DNA of 64,000 nt from assembly GCA_016648135.1 (NCBI GenBank), contig JADDOH010000292.1:434001-498000 (forward strand). Reading direction: 5' to 3'. This document shows positions 22,598 through 33,076 of this stretch, piece after piece; the stretch's first letter is position 1; each line of letters starts with the position of its first letter. Both the position numbers and the translations under genes were made by a program. Source of the DNA: Agrypnia vestita (Eukaryota; Arthropoda; Insecta; Trichoptera; Phryganeidae). The notes under the pieces are model-generated. The model saw only the letters and a program-made list of their open reading frames with translations. It was not told the origin of the DNA and searched no databases.

Positions 22598-22748
22598 AAA
22601 CGCTTCAACAGGTCAAGAGGCCTATCTACTGAAGTTACATCACAAACGAGTAAATCTTAAAGATTTATTGTAAGCTCATCGGGAATCAAACCCAGAACCC
22701 TCGGCGTGGATGGCCAGGAGCATGACCACAGGGTTACGACGGCCGCTA
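22598..22748 (-). mobile_element. tRNA-derived SINE, family A, minus strand
   Basis: The reverse complement has an A-box-like gtaaccctgtggtcatg, a B-box-like gggtttgattcccg, and the family body ending taggcctcttgacctgttga. The same tail word (taggcctc then ctgttgaagcg) is in the copies at 24.0 and 28.6 kb. It sits directly at the 3' side of the group M LINE relic. Confidence 0.8.
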
Positions 22749-23130
22749 TTTGTCTCATAAATCATCATTCTTTCCTCATTCCTTCATTCAACATGACCAA
22801 AGAATTTAGGCGACCCTATTTAATTCTATTCACTTTGATAAGACCAGCATTATAATTTTTTCAAATTTTTTTTTTCTTTACTCTATCATAAATGGACTTG
22901 ATACACATGCGCCCCACTGACTTCATTTCCACTGCTTTCAATCTACTTCGGTTCCTCTTCTGCTAGCTTCAGACTTTACTTCCACACTTCAGTTTCGGTA
23001 CCAGAATTCCATTTCACGATCTTGCTTCGGTTCGCAGGTTTCCATTACAAATTATGGAATCGAATGCATCATTCACCGTATTCCCTGCAGTCACTATTCA
23101 TTTACATTTCATTAATCTGCATTCGATACT
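22749..23130 (-). pseudogene. LINE relic (group M), minus strand
   Basis: From about 23115 downward the translation gives AGNTVNDAFDSIICNGNL, NGILVPKLKCGSKV, SRLKAVEMKSVGRMCIKSIY and YNAGLIKVNRIK. The pieces match, in order, the C-terminal reverse transcriptase region also seen at 17.9-18.5 kb (VNGAL..., VLVPTL...YGS, AVEMRSLR.MCG). Stops and frame changes are common, so the copy is old and inactive. Confidence 0.7.
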
Positions 23131-23820
23131 CTACATTGGTTTGGTAACCAAAAATTCATGAGAATGCAACTTTTAACATGCGTGCTTTAATCAAGGCTTA
23201 GCACCATATGATTCCATTTTTGCAAATATTATTAGGTTTGGAACATTACTTTTTTTTAAATAAAGTAATTTTTGAAAATTAAGTACCGCGCCCAGTACCA
23301 TACTAGCACAAGACCTGCGCAGATATGAACGACTTCAGCAGCACCAGTTTTGATCATCCGTCATCCGACCGGCACGATTGTCAGACAAACGTCAAACATA
23401 ACAGTAAACCCACACCTTGTAAATTTCTCTCGCACGCGATACAAAGTTTTGATTTTATCGACCGACTTTATACTCGTTAGATCGTTTCGGCTGTTTTCGT
23501 TAATTATTATTTTCTACGCCATAAATTCCCATTAATGAGGCAGAGAAAGAGAGAAGGTGATGATTTTTTTGCTATTTCGGAATATTTTAATGATGTGTGT
23601 CTCGGTACTTCGGGGACTCGGAGGTCAATGCCAGAATAAGTCGCTTGACCATGAGTGAAGTATGATCCGATGAATGAGCGCGTGCAACATTTCAACTTTA
23701 AAAAAACACTATCATTATCACGTATGCGTATCACCAGTTGCGAAATCTATATGTATATTTATTCATGACAAGGACTACAGGTGTCTCTAGCATAGTCCCT
23801 TCAAATAAACGGAAGTTTGA
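23131..23820. other. Non-coding stretch
   Basis: I see nothing recognisable. Open frames at 23350-23535 and 23507-23734 overlap on opposite strands and have no domain features. Confidence 0.4.
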
Positions 23821-23970
23821 GGATGTTCTTACGATGGAATTGGTGCACGTTGCATCAAGTAGAGTGATCCCTTAAATCAGCTGATACAAGTTGTAAGCCC
23901 TTGGCCATCGTATAAAAGACTTCCATACACGTTTTTCATATAGCTTTGTCTCTGTAAAACTAATAATTTA
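23821..23970 (+). repeat. MITE-T family, plus-orientation copy
   Basis: The family order is clear: ttacgatggaattggtgcac, gtagagtgat, gccatcgtataaaagacttc and gctttgtctctgtaaaacta. The terminal tctctgtgagactt word is mutated here. Confidence 0.7.
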
Positions 23971-24011
23971 TTTATCTCAATTAAAATAATAAGTATTTTC
24001 CTTACGCGGTA

Positions 24012-24196
24012 TGATGCGGAACTCGTAGCCAAGTGGGTATAACATTGGCCTCTCACTCCGAGGGTTCCGGGTTCGATTCCCGGTGAGGTCACAATTAATT
24101 GTGATTTACTGAAGCCTGGGTGTTTTGTGATATGTTTCGTTTGTGTAATTGGACCTCTTGGCCTGTTGAAGTGAAGAAATAAAAATAAATAAAAGA
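24012..24196 (+). mobile_element. tRNA-derived SINE, family A, full-length-looking copy
   Basis: An internal Pol III promoter is present: A box tagccaagtggg (24026-24037) and B box ggttcgattcc (24070-24080). The spacing is that of a tRNA. After the tRNA-like head (which closes cccggtgaggtca) comes a body with gcctgggtgttttgtgatat and a 3' part ending cctgttgaagtgaagaaat, then an A-rich aaat-type tail. The head resembles a Glu/Lys-type tRNA, but the acceptor stem is not conserved. It is a SINE and not a functional tRNA. Confidence 0.85.
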
Positions 24197-25149
24197 AAGC
24201 AGTTACATGCCAAATTTTGGACGTACTGTTTTTTTGCATAATAGCTTTGCACACGAGCATACAGCATACTAAGGGCCTTCAACTCTGCAAAGACAGTTTA
24301 AACTGTGGATCTCGTTTAAGCCAGTGCGCGTGCGCACTACGATTTTTGATATGTGTCATCAAACTCGTGTTTATTCAATTTTTCTACATTGTCGTGCCGA
24401 CATGTACAATATTATGTAGGATGCCAAGATGTTTTTGGCGATTAACTGATTTTTTTAGTATATCCTTAACAGGAAAAGTAATTTACCTAGACCTCAAACG
24501 ATACTCCTTTGCCGGAAGAAATGGATTTTGCCGCAACTCTAAAAATAATTTCAATTATTTATTTATTTGAATAGAATCTAAGAGAAGTAAGAGACCTATG
24601 AAAATAACATTTTAATTTATATGACATAAAAAAAATACAAATGAGTTTTTAAAAGATAATTAAACCTTAATTATAATAAATAATAATTAAACCTATTAAT
24701 AAAAAGAAAATACATTGCATAAAGTCACTATATGTTAAGTTTGCGTACGTCTTAGAATTTTTAAAATCTGTCGATGTTCAAATCTCTGTTGAGGTAAGTC
24801 TTATAATTTTAATCTGTTGCAAACTAGTTGTGATTTTTCTGTTATTTTGCGAATGATTGCAAACAAATATATATATATTTATTTAATTCCAAATCTATTG
24901 TAGTGTTGAGTACTGCGTGATGTAAACGAATCAAATTATTGACGTGCCCTATTCAGTTGTCAATTTTAAAATCTGATCTCAAAATCGAATTATCCCAGCG
25001 GTCTGGACGTTTTATAGGAAACAAGAAATTATTAGAAAGATCTAGATCTAGAAATCGAAAAGTACCTACCTACGTATTTGATAAATAAAAAGTTAGTTTA
25101 TTTCAAGTAATTCATTTATCTTTCTTTATGGTTTTGAAAGGGTTTATTT
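24197..25149. other. Non-coding stretch
   Basis: No gene is recognised. The 117-codon frame at 24217-24570 has no domain features and its start overlaps antisense frames through the SINE. The rest is AT-rich. Confidence 0.4.
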
Positions 25150-25630
25150 TTCAGATGAATATAGCCACTATAATACATATGGATCGACAGGAGGATACTA
25201 GATGGCAGGGGCATGCAGTGGTAACATTGAAGCATGCCTTTTTTGGAAACGTATATTTTGGAAAAAAATAGAATTCAAATATTTGTGCTACAATTTTTTA
25301 TGATATATCAAAACAATTGTGGTAGAAATATTACGAAATATATGTTGTATTCAAATTTTTTTTCCAAATAATTGGTTACGTAAAAGTCATGCTGCGATGT
25401 CTCCACTGCACGCCCCTGCTAGATGGGCACCCCGAATCCTACAGTGGAGGTCCTGGATGAAAAAAAGAAGCGTCGGAAGACCTCCCAAAAGGTGGTCTGA
25501 TGACATAGTCCAGCAAGTAGGAAGAACCTGGATGCGATGGGGGAGAAACAGAGATGAGTGGAGTAAAATGGAAGAGGCTTGCATCCAGCAGTGGAGGGAA
25601 AAAGGCTGAGGAAGAAGAAGAAGAAGAACA
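25150..25630 (+). pseudogene. LINE 3' end (group G), interrupted by a hAT MITE
   Basis: The reverse transcriptase C-terminus reads IATIIHMDRQEDTRW up to 25205, is interrupted at 25206-25418, and resumes in frame from 25427 as APRILQWRSWMKKRSVGRPP, then KRWSDDIVQQ, TWMRWGRNRDEW and MEEACIQQWREKG before TGA 25607-25609. These are the hallmarks of the C-terminus (GRPPxRWxDD, then EEAxIQQW). A GAA run (25610-25628) follows. Removing the MITE and one target copy leaves a continuous frame, showing that the LINE came first. Confidence 0.85.
25206..25418. mobile_element. hAT MITE family H2, copy 2, with perfect 8-bp target duplication
   Basis: The 213-bp element starts caggggcatgcagtggtaac and ends ctccactgcacgcccctg, inverted ends matching the 20.1-kb copy. 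It is flanked by ctagatgg at 25198-25205 and 25419-25426. It lies inside the LINE C-terminus, whose frame is restored if the element and one octamer are ignored. The interior is AT-rich with no coding potential. Confidence 0.95.
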
Positions 25631-25631
25631 C

Positions 25632-28564
25632 AATACAGTCCATCGTATTTTTACACATCGTACATTTACTTTTACAACATGTTAGCAGCCAAACCTAAGT
25701 CATTGCGTACACGCCAATGCCACTGCGAATGCCACTGAGATATAGTATGCAGTGCATTTTAGTATTAAAACATCTTATCTATATCTTTATGATGAGCGAG
25801 TTTTAACTGAAAAAAATTCTCGTGGTTTTTATTTATATACGTAATCCCTAGACAGTGTAAAAGTGATTTCAGTGTACATTGCAAGCTATGGAGAAACACT
25901 GTGCGTCGATACGACAGTTTTTAGCATTATCCTAAGTGGCTGCAAATGAAATCATCGGCGATCGTGCCGCCGATGAAACGAGTAGGTACGTTTGATTGAT
26001 TGAGTTCTTTTGAGCACAAGCCGACTCTCAGATTAATATACCAAAATTTGTACTTATAAGTGATAAACCTCTTGTTGCGAATAACGAAATTTTATATTTG
26101 GCCAAAAGTTGACAGATATCAAACATTTGCTCGAAAATTATTTAAATTATTGAAATATCCATTTTTTAATTTAAACTAAATTAAAAGTTGTAATGCACAC
26201 AAGTTATATGTATCGCTTATTTATTTTATTGCTCTCATCATCAGGGGTAATTAATAAAACTAACTCAAATACAGAAATTTTGACAACTTATTTGAGTAGA
26301 GCAGCGGGTAACGTAGTTGGAATTTGGATTAATCTAATTTTGGATTAATCTAATTTCTAGTGAATTTGCCATTTCTTATCTTAAGATGTTGAGTATCGTA
26401 ATAACAATTCTTAATTCAATGTCACATTCCCATGAGAAATGAGGTGACATTATCTTATTAGCGAACAATAAACTATTACTTTATTTATTTGATAACTCAC
26501 TACATTATATTTGGAAAAAAAATGAATTTTCGCACACGGGGAATAGAAAAATTTGGTTAATCTCGATTAACTTTCAGCACACAACGAACCATTTAGAATC
26601 ATAGTACGCTCGAGGTGTTCTAGAATATGTTACGCGATTTGCAGTATTTAGGCATTATTCAAATGGTCCATTGTTACATTTATTAGATCGTTAGTGTTAT
26701 CTAGATATCTGTGTAGATGGCGTAAACGCTCGAAAACAAGGAGTAATTTTCTCGAGACTATATTATTTAAAAAACACCATGAAATATTTTTGAACAACCT
26801 CACAAACAATCATTGTGTGATACAGATTTTATGTTTATTTCGTTAATGAAATAAGGATTAAGTTTACATTATTAAGATTTTAATTAACTTCAGTTTGTTT
26901 CTATTTGTTATCTTCTTATAAAATTTTCCATTTCCATACTTTCACATACATTATAAGGTTAATAATAATGTAGATAGCAACATAAATAGATCTTTATTTA
27001 ATTACACAATAATACCACAGTATACTAAGAACAGTTATACGTCTTCATACAAACTGGCCGCTACACATTAGAATGTATGCGTGCGTGCTCGGCGCCGTGT
27101 ACTCACGCACTGTAACGCACACATTGATATAGGTGCCATTCGCGCTCGCAGCCGCCGCTTTAGAAAAAAAATGCGCTTCCTGAAAAAAATTCCTTTTTTT
27201 ATGTTTGTGGTGCTTTACTAAAAAGGTGTGTTGATTATCACAAACGTTGATGTTAATCAGCGTTCTTGCAATTAACTAATTTACAGAAACTAGGTTTACT
27301 AATTACAGAAATTTTCGGGTTTAGTGTCTACCTTATGCGTCGAAATCTCAGGCGCTACGAGTTAAAAGAAAGGGAGTAAAAATAAAGTGACAACCCTAGC
27401 GTCAATGCAAGAGTAGGCTAATAACTCGCCGACAGGCCGGACATACTCGTAAACTACTGTTCTGGGTATACTGTGATAATACTGAATAGGTGCTCTAGTT
27501 TTGATTTTGACAGCAAATCAACTTTTGAAATTATAGAACTTCGGAATTTTAGAATTATAATTAACTTAACTTTACGCATTTTCCTCTGGAGAGGAACAGA
27601 GATAGAGCATCTCTAGTACCTAATCAATTGTATTGGGTCAGATATTTTGCGGATATTCTCTGATCTAATTGCCTTCAACACCTGTCTCATATATTTTCTT
27701 TACCATCCTTAGACATGCATTGCACAAGCACATACTAAACCCATTCTACAATTAGATATTCATTGGTTCATTATTCGTTAGTTTTATTCCACTTTATAGA
27801 GACAACTCACCTCCTCCCCTTCGTCTTTGTCAAATCTCGTGTTTGGACTAGAACATCATATTGCATAGACATGCTCCAGCTAACATATTTATAATATTGA
27901 TGCGACAAGGGTTTCGTTTTCGCATGTCTATTAAAAAAAAATTCACGTGATTTTACTGTATTTAAAATTAAGATTTTTAAATATCGGTATACAGGCACCT
28001 GCCTAGTCCGGTTGTTCTGAATCTAGTCGACATCAAAATATTAAAACTAAGAGGTTCATAATAAAATAATTTTTAAATCAATTCGTTATAATATCCGTGA
28101 CTATAATGTGATGAGTAATATTTTAGTTTCATTTATTTTTTCAACAAGTGATTAACAAAGTTTTACAAGTTTAAGCGAAGTGTGATATATTTTATGACAA
28201 TCAGGAGAAAAACATGTTCCAGAATACACTTTTTATGGTTGAGAAATTAGAAACACGGTGGAAAATAAAATAAAATGTTATAAAATTACTGCACAAGCAT
28301 AGAGTGCGCGAGTTCCAAGGTCAACTAAGTCTATCACGTATCCAACATTTCTAGATAATGTAAGAATGGTTTTATAATAATTATGATAATTAAATAATAA
28401 TTTATAATAATTATTTGTTCAAACTCATATTAATTTATGTTATCATAAAATATAATTATAAAGTTCACGTTCTATTACTACACATGTTTAAATTACCTTT
28501 ATGTCAGCTTATTCTGATTTAAATAAATCTTAGTTGAAGTAGGTTTCAGATAAAACAGGTGACA
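25632..28564. other. Long non-coding stretch
   Basis: No gene is recognised. The part at 27055-27175 is locally CpG-rich (gtgctcggcgccgtgtactc, cgcgctcgcagccgccgc) and may be a small regulatory island. A 20-bp tandem word (attttggattaatctaattt) occurs near 26326-26360. The rest is AT-rich. Confidence 0.45.
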
Positions 28565-28565
28565 G

Positions 28566-28732
28566 AACGGCCCTCGTAGCCCAGTGGGCATGACACTGAC
28601 TTCTCACACCGAGGGTTCCGGGTTCGATTCCCGGTGAGGTCGCAATTGATCTCTTTACTCAGGCCTGGGTGTTTTGTGATGTATTTCGCTTCTGTAATTA
28701 GGCCTCCTAGTCTGTTGAAGCGTAAAAAAAAA
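28566..28732 (+). mobile_element. tRNA-derived SINE, family A, well-preserved copy
   Basis: A box tagcccagtggg is at 28577-28588 and B box ggttcgattcc at 28621-28631, inside a tRNA-like head that closes cccggtgaggtcg. The body gcctgggtgttttgtgatgt and the 3' part taggcctcctagtctgttga match the copies at 22.6 and 24.0 kb. The tail is a run of nine A. This is the cleanest member of the family in the window. Confidence 0.85.
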
Positions 28733-29239
28733 CTTACAATAAATAGATGTGATGTCCAAAGTACTTATAATAGTAAAATGGCGACAATATTATCGAAAAA
28801 TCGATAAAAAAGCATACGTGCAAATAAATATTTATAGGGTCTTTCATTAGGTAACATGATTATCAGTAATGCTTGCTGATAAATGAATGAAAGTCACATT
28901 TATGCAAATATCAGTAATTTATTGTTTATGATTGCCACGATGTGTGGCTGGTTACGATTTTGGCTTCAACGATTAACATTAATGACGTACTTAAATAAAT
29001 CATCCAACAATCAATCAAATTTAATTAAAAGAACATATATTATAGTTTCAATAAAAAATTACTATGAAACATTAATACTTATGTAATCATGTAACGAAAT
29101 TTTAAATATTAATGGATAGCTCAGAACATAAAATTGTACAGAGATGAACTTTACCTCTTCTTTAGAAGAGCGGATTGTGTAGGAGCGGAGGAGCCTTCCT
29201 CGCTTATATTTAAGACACTATAGTTAAAGCACGGGAGAA
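28733..29239. other. AT-rich non-coding stretch
   Basis: I see nothing recognisable here. Confidence 0.4.
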
Positions 29240-29326
29240 CAGAAAGTTAATCCTATTTTTTTGGAACGAGCTTAGTTTGAAAATAGTAAGAAAATTGATG
29301 TGACATGTAAGTATTCCAAATTTGCA
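29240..29326 (+). mobile_element. SINE family B, 5'-truncated copy
   Basis: The segment agttaatcctat ... gagcttagtttgaaaatagt, then aagaaaattgatg, matches the body of the 59.4-kb SINE (agcttagtttgagaatagta, then agaatattgatg). The tRNA-like head is missing. The Helitron starts directly after it. Confidence 0.5.
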
Positions 29327-29327
29327 T

Positions 29328-30094
29328 CTATATCTATATAAATAAAAATTTAAGTGTTCTTTTGTACAAAATCACTAATCTCTGAAAGTTCTTCACCGAT
29401 TGCTTTGAAATTTTGGCACAACGTTGCATTAAAATACGAAAATGTTTTGTATACTTACTTTGTTTTTATACCTACTATTTATTTATATAAATAAAAAGGT
29501 AAATATTTGAATGCCCAAAATCTTAAATGTCTTAAAGTTCTACACTATTCCTTTGAAATGTTGACACAACGTTCTATTTCAATTCGCACTGATTATTTGA
29601 AAAAAAAGGCGCTGGTAACTACCTATGTTTACAATATTGATAAATCTATACCTATAAAACTCATTGTCTGTCTGTCTGTCTGTCTGTCTGTTCTCTATAC
29701 AAATCCACACCGTTTGTCCGATTCGATTCAAATTTTGCATACTTATGCTTTGGGACCCGGCGGCTAACATAGGCAACATTTCCCTCTCCACTTTTAACCC
29801 CACTCCTGATATATTACCCCCCTATTCTCATACCCCTACCCCTCACCCTGACACATTTTCCATATAAATCTGTACCGTTTGACCGATCTCACCCAAATAT
29901 TGAATACTTATTTTTTAGGACCTGGCGGGTAACATTGGCCACATTTCCTTTCCGGACATCCCATCCATCCCAGCATTGATTAAATGGAAACATTATTTAT
30001 ATTAGAGACTTTGCAAAACGATGGAACCGTTGTTTCCCTTCACAAACTTTCAACTTGATACTTAACCCGTGCAACGCCAGGTAGTAACAGATAG
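29328..30094 (+). mobile_element. Non-autonomous Helitron-like element with internal repeats
   Basis: The 5' end is TCTATATCTATATAAATAAA preceded by A. The 3' end has a short hairpin-like word acccgtgcaacgccaggt (one mismatch in the stem), then gtaacagatag followed by T. These are the usual Helitron signs: 5' TC, a 3' hairpin about 10 bases from a CTRR-like end, and insertion between A and T; here the last word is ATAG, slightly decayed. Inside, a word near 29400 (ctttgaaattttggcacaac) recurs near 29551, and the block accgtttgtccgattcga recurs diverged at 29872. A (CTGT)n run lies at 29667-29692. No Rep/helicase is present. Confidence 0.6.
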
Positions 30095-30640
30095 TTAAAA
30101 ATAAAAGTTTTTATTCTTGCATAATTAAATCCTCTGGTGAACAAAACATTACTCTTGGATTAGAAGTTTTTTAAATTTTTGAAAATTTCCCTCCAAACCA
30201 AGTCTTCAATTAAAAACATCTTCATTTATTTGCTACATGATATTTTTAACAGTATTTACCTTTAGTAAAGAGTAAGTACCTTTAGTAAAGAGTAAGTACC
30301 TTTAGTAAGAGTACCTTTCCACAATTGTTTCAACATTTACAAGCTCGTTTTTTTTTAATGTCAAACCAACCGTGGAACTATCCTACGTACCAGTAAATTT
30401 ATGTTAGTTAATGTCTATGTATGTTGGTCGTCTGTGGTTGATATAAAAATTGTTTTTTTTAACTAACTTAAGATAATAAAAATAAATAAAAATGTATTGT
30501 GAGCATTAGATGCGCCCAGTCAAAAAACTTTGCCACGTGTCCCTTACGACATCAGGCTTTTTTAATTTATTAATATGCTAATGGTGAGTAGGTATCCGGT
30601 GTTGTCGGGGATTCAAATTTAGTTATAATAGGCCCTAAAG
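30095..30640. other. Non-coding with a short tandem repeat
   Basis: At about 30258-30316 the word cctttagtaaagagtaagta is repeated two and a half times. I see nothing else. Confidence 0.5.
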
Positions 30641-30730
30641 CAGCACTTCCAAAACTTTTTTCGTTCGGGATTACACCAAGATTTTACCTCGGCGCCCCAA
30701 TTGTTCCTTTGCGAATGTGTTATTCGGTTT

Positions 30731-30835
30731 TCACGGCCGTTCAGAATATTCTGGTTAAATTTTTTTGAGGTATTCTGCCGTGTGTATACGATCTTTCTGG
30801 CTCACGTTTAGGATTCCAATGGAGGGCCATAATCA
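30731..30835 (-). mobile_element. Penelope-like tail fragment, minus orientation
   Basis: It starts ggttttcacggccgttcaga and continues as the reverse complement of the 33.5-kb tail, through attctgccgtgtgtatacga to cgtttaggattccaatggag. It lies within the hAT relic. Confidence 0.5.
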
Positions 30836-30924
30836 GACACATTGAACCTGTTTCAGTCCCTCTGCGTATCCATGCGAAATTCGATATTATATCCAATATC
30901 CTTGCAAGTATTTTTCAAACCGGT

Positions 30925-31143
30925 AGATTCCTGAATGTTCAGTAGGCTAATCAGTGCATGTTCTGACAAGGTTAATACGCATGTGATCAATATTGGTGAA
31001 TGTTTAACAATACTACAATTGGGGTGTATAGTGTTGTGAATACAGTAGTGTAGTGTTTGGTCCTGACGAAGTGATGGGTACGTCTCGAAACCGGTAAACC
31101 TTAAATCTGGTAGTGGTTTTTACTAAGTTAACTAACATTCTGT
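30925..31143 (+). mobile_element. Penelope-like tail insertion with 16-bp target duplication
   Basis: The segment is bracketed by tatttttcaaaccggt (30909-30924) and tatttttcaaaccagt (31144-31159), which differ at one base. It ends with a tail-like sequence (cctgacgaagtgatgggtac, tctcgaaaccggtaaa) of the same design as the tails at 33.0 and 33.7 kb. The direct repeat shows insertion by target-primed reverse transcription into the older hAT relic. Confidence 0.55.
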
Positions 31144-31367
31144 TATTTTTCAAACCAGTTAATAAGGTCTGATAACCGCTATTCAAATAAGTCGCGAGAG
31201 AATCTTATTCTTTGGAAGTCCAAACTGGAAATCTAATTCAATGGAATTCGCAAACTGCTGCGACCAACATTGCCATCGTTTTTATTAATTTTTTTCCACA
31301 GTTAAAATATTTTTTTCTCCAGCCATTTCATAAAATATAAGCCAGACGCATACTTTGAGGACTGCTG

Positions 31368-31594
31368 CTCCAAAGAATAACGATTTCTGCGAAATTTAGC
31401 CTAGGCAAAGGATGTTTATGAAACAAAAGCAACACTTTTCAATAGACATGACCATAGATCTACCTTTTTGCAACGTTCAGCCAGTGCGGAGATTTTAAAA
31501 GTAATATGTTTCTAAACACACAAATATGCTTTCAAAATCAGAAATCAATTGGGAGAATAATTTTCTAACACGTCGCCCTGTATTTCTCGTTATT

Positions 31595-31629
<35 letters not shown>

Positions 31630-32051
31630 TTATATAGATATATATATATATAAATATAGTGGTGTGGGGAGTGGATAGTCAGATTGTCGATTTTCTGTCT
31701 TTGAGGTGACTATAAAAAAAATGATATACCTGCATACTCGTATATGTATGTAAAAACGTTCATTTGGTGTATTTCGAACTTCTTTATATATTTAACTTTG
31801 GAATGGGACAAACCTCGTTTTTTTAAACAAAGAAGGTTTTTTTCTGCTGTACACCTTCCTTGAATCTTTTCCTGCAATGCAAGGAGCAGAAGTACGTATG
31901 TGTTTTTCTCTCCATATAATGAACCCGAAGCACTGTATATTATTTTCTCGATAAGGGTTAGTATTTATTTCAATCATACCTATAGTAAATTTTAACTTAA
32001 CGATTGAATAAAATAGTAAAGCACTAAACTAAGAAACACTTCGTATTTCAG
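31368..32051. other. Non-coding stretch with TA microsatellite
   Basis: A run of TA dinucleotides with few interruptions lies at 31596-31655. The minus-strand open frame at 31792-31977 has no recognisable domain. The last 20 bases (cacttcgtatttcag at the end) form a possible splice acceptor. Confidence 0.5.
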
Positions 32052-32189
32052 CGATTCTGTAAATGTATTCATGAATGATCTTGTTGCAGATATCCCAGAT
32101 ATAATAAATAGACTGAGAGCGGGTATCGTAAATTTAAGGGAATCGGAAATACATTGTGTTAAAAATGCGATGGTACGAGGGAAGGCGAA
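32052..32189 (+). CDS. Candidate internal exon, 138 bp, unknown protein
   Basis: The segment lies between a pyrimidine-rich acceptor (cttcgtatttcag, ending 32051) and a strong donor (gtaagt at 32190-32195). Its single open frame begins after one base and reads DSVNVFMNDLVADIPDIINR, then a helical-looking stretch with LRAGIVNLRESEIHCVKNAM and ends VRGKA plus two bases. One base enters from the previous exon and two leave, so the exon is phase-symmetric. I recognise no domain and cannot name a family. It could also be a chance open frame or part of the LINE relic downstream, although the sequence does not match that protein. Confidence 0.3.
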
Positions 32190-32319
32190 GTAAGTAATTC
32201 ACGTAAATGCAATAACTTATTCATCCAGTTTGGTCATGGCGTTATGTCCGCACCAAGACAGTTACTGCGAGGGCTGTTGAATATTGCTCAAAATATTTTT
32301 CATTTCCTGGACTGGAGTG

Positions 32320-32540
32320 AAAAATGTTCATCATTCACATTGCGTTGCATTGCATGCATGAAAGATGGGATCCTTCTGTTGAAATCAAATGCCGCATTGA
32401 GCAAGCTTCTGTAAACTTATCCCTTGCGGATAAGTTTTTCTGCAGTCATGATCTCAACCTTGGATTACGAATGCGAATGTACAGATGATACGTGTTATAC
32501 GATATTATTTTATGAATTAGAAGTTGTTTTTCGATAATTC
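32320..32540 (+). pseudogene. LINE relic (group W), upstream part, split by a Penelope fragment
   Basis: The frame reads HERWDPSVEIKCRIEQA, then DKFFCSHDLNLGLRMRMYR, a stop, then YVLYDIILYELEVVF. This matches the group W order (EQWDHSQEIKCRIEKA, SHDLNL..R.RLLRCYVF..LLYG.E.WTL). It should continue into the MWIYRRMLRISW segment but is cut near 32540. The continuation, starting EDVMVRMNKEK, is found at 33077, beyond a Penelope-like insert. Confidence 0.7.
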
Positions 32541-32584
32541 AATCGAAAAATAATAAATCGAAAAATCCTAACAAATAACACTGT

Positions 32585-33007
32585 AGTGGGGTTTATAAAC
32601 TAGAATGTGGGGATTGTGAGATGTGATATATAGGTCGGACAGGCAGATCAATAGAAAAAAGATTTAAAGAACATAAAAGGTGCCTCACAAATCACAATTT
32701 TTCAGAATACGCCAATCATATTATAGAAAATAACCACACTTTCAGCAATACAAAAATACACATCCTACATAAACAGACATACGGCCTAAAACAAAATAAT
32801 TTAGAAACACTTGAAATTCATAAAAACCTAAACACAAAAAATAACATAATCAATAATCAAATACAACCCTTCACATCACCCCTTCTTACAATGTTCCCGA
32901 TCTCCCACCACCTAGATACTCCCCCCACTTCTACCGAATCCACAACCCACACACCAGACAACCACTCCCACATACCTCAGTTTTCACCTGATGAAGGTGT
33001 AGTGTAA
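32585..33007 (+). pseudogene. Penelope-like element C-terminus: GIY-YIG endonuclease, one internal stop
   Basis: GIY-YIG nucleases nick the target for Penelope-like retroelements. The frame reads GVYKLECGDCEM, a TGA (32624-32626), then YIGRTGRSIEKRFKEHKRCL, which gives both halves of the GVY...YIG motif and the catalytic Arg of RTGRS. Next come EYANHIIENNHTF and KIHILHKQTYGLKQNNLETL with the late Glu (LETLE), then a Pro/Thr-rich C-terminus ending DEGVV and TAA. The reverse transcriptase part is missing (5' truncation). The tail after the stop (33008-33076) has acatgtagtgaaacaagtga, the design shared by the other tails in the window. Confidence 0.85.
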
Positions 33008-33076
33008 CATGTAGTGAAACAAGTGATCAAATATAAGTGGAAAAAAACAAATTTCATTGTTTTATTTCATAATTTG

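Larger units (their letters stand above)
30641..31367. mobile_element. hAT-like transposon relic with insertions inside
   Basis: The left end cagcacttccaaaactttt, with gcggcgcccc-like sequence (ctcggcgcccc) inward, resembles Buster/Charlie hAT ends. The right end tactttgaggactgctg is its diverged inverse. The flanking octamers ccctaaag (30633-30640) and ctccaaag (31368-31375) agree at six of eight positions. Two Penelope-like tail segments lie inside, so the hAT is older than they are. No transposase frame is recognisable. Confidence 0.5.

Noticed and set aside
24217..24570. 117-codon plus-strand frame, Cys-rich
   Set aside because: It overlaps a minus-strand frame that runs through the SINE; no signal peptide, domain or codon bias is seen.
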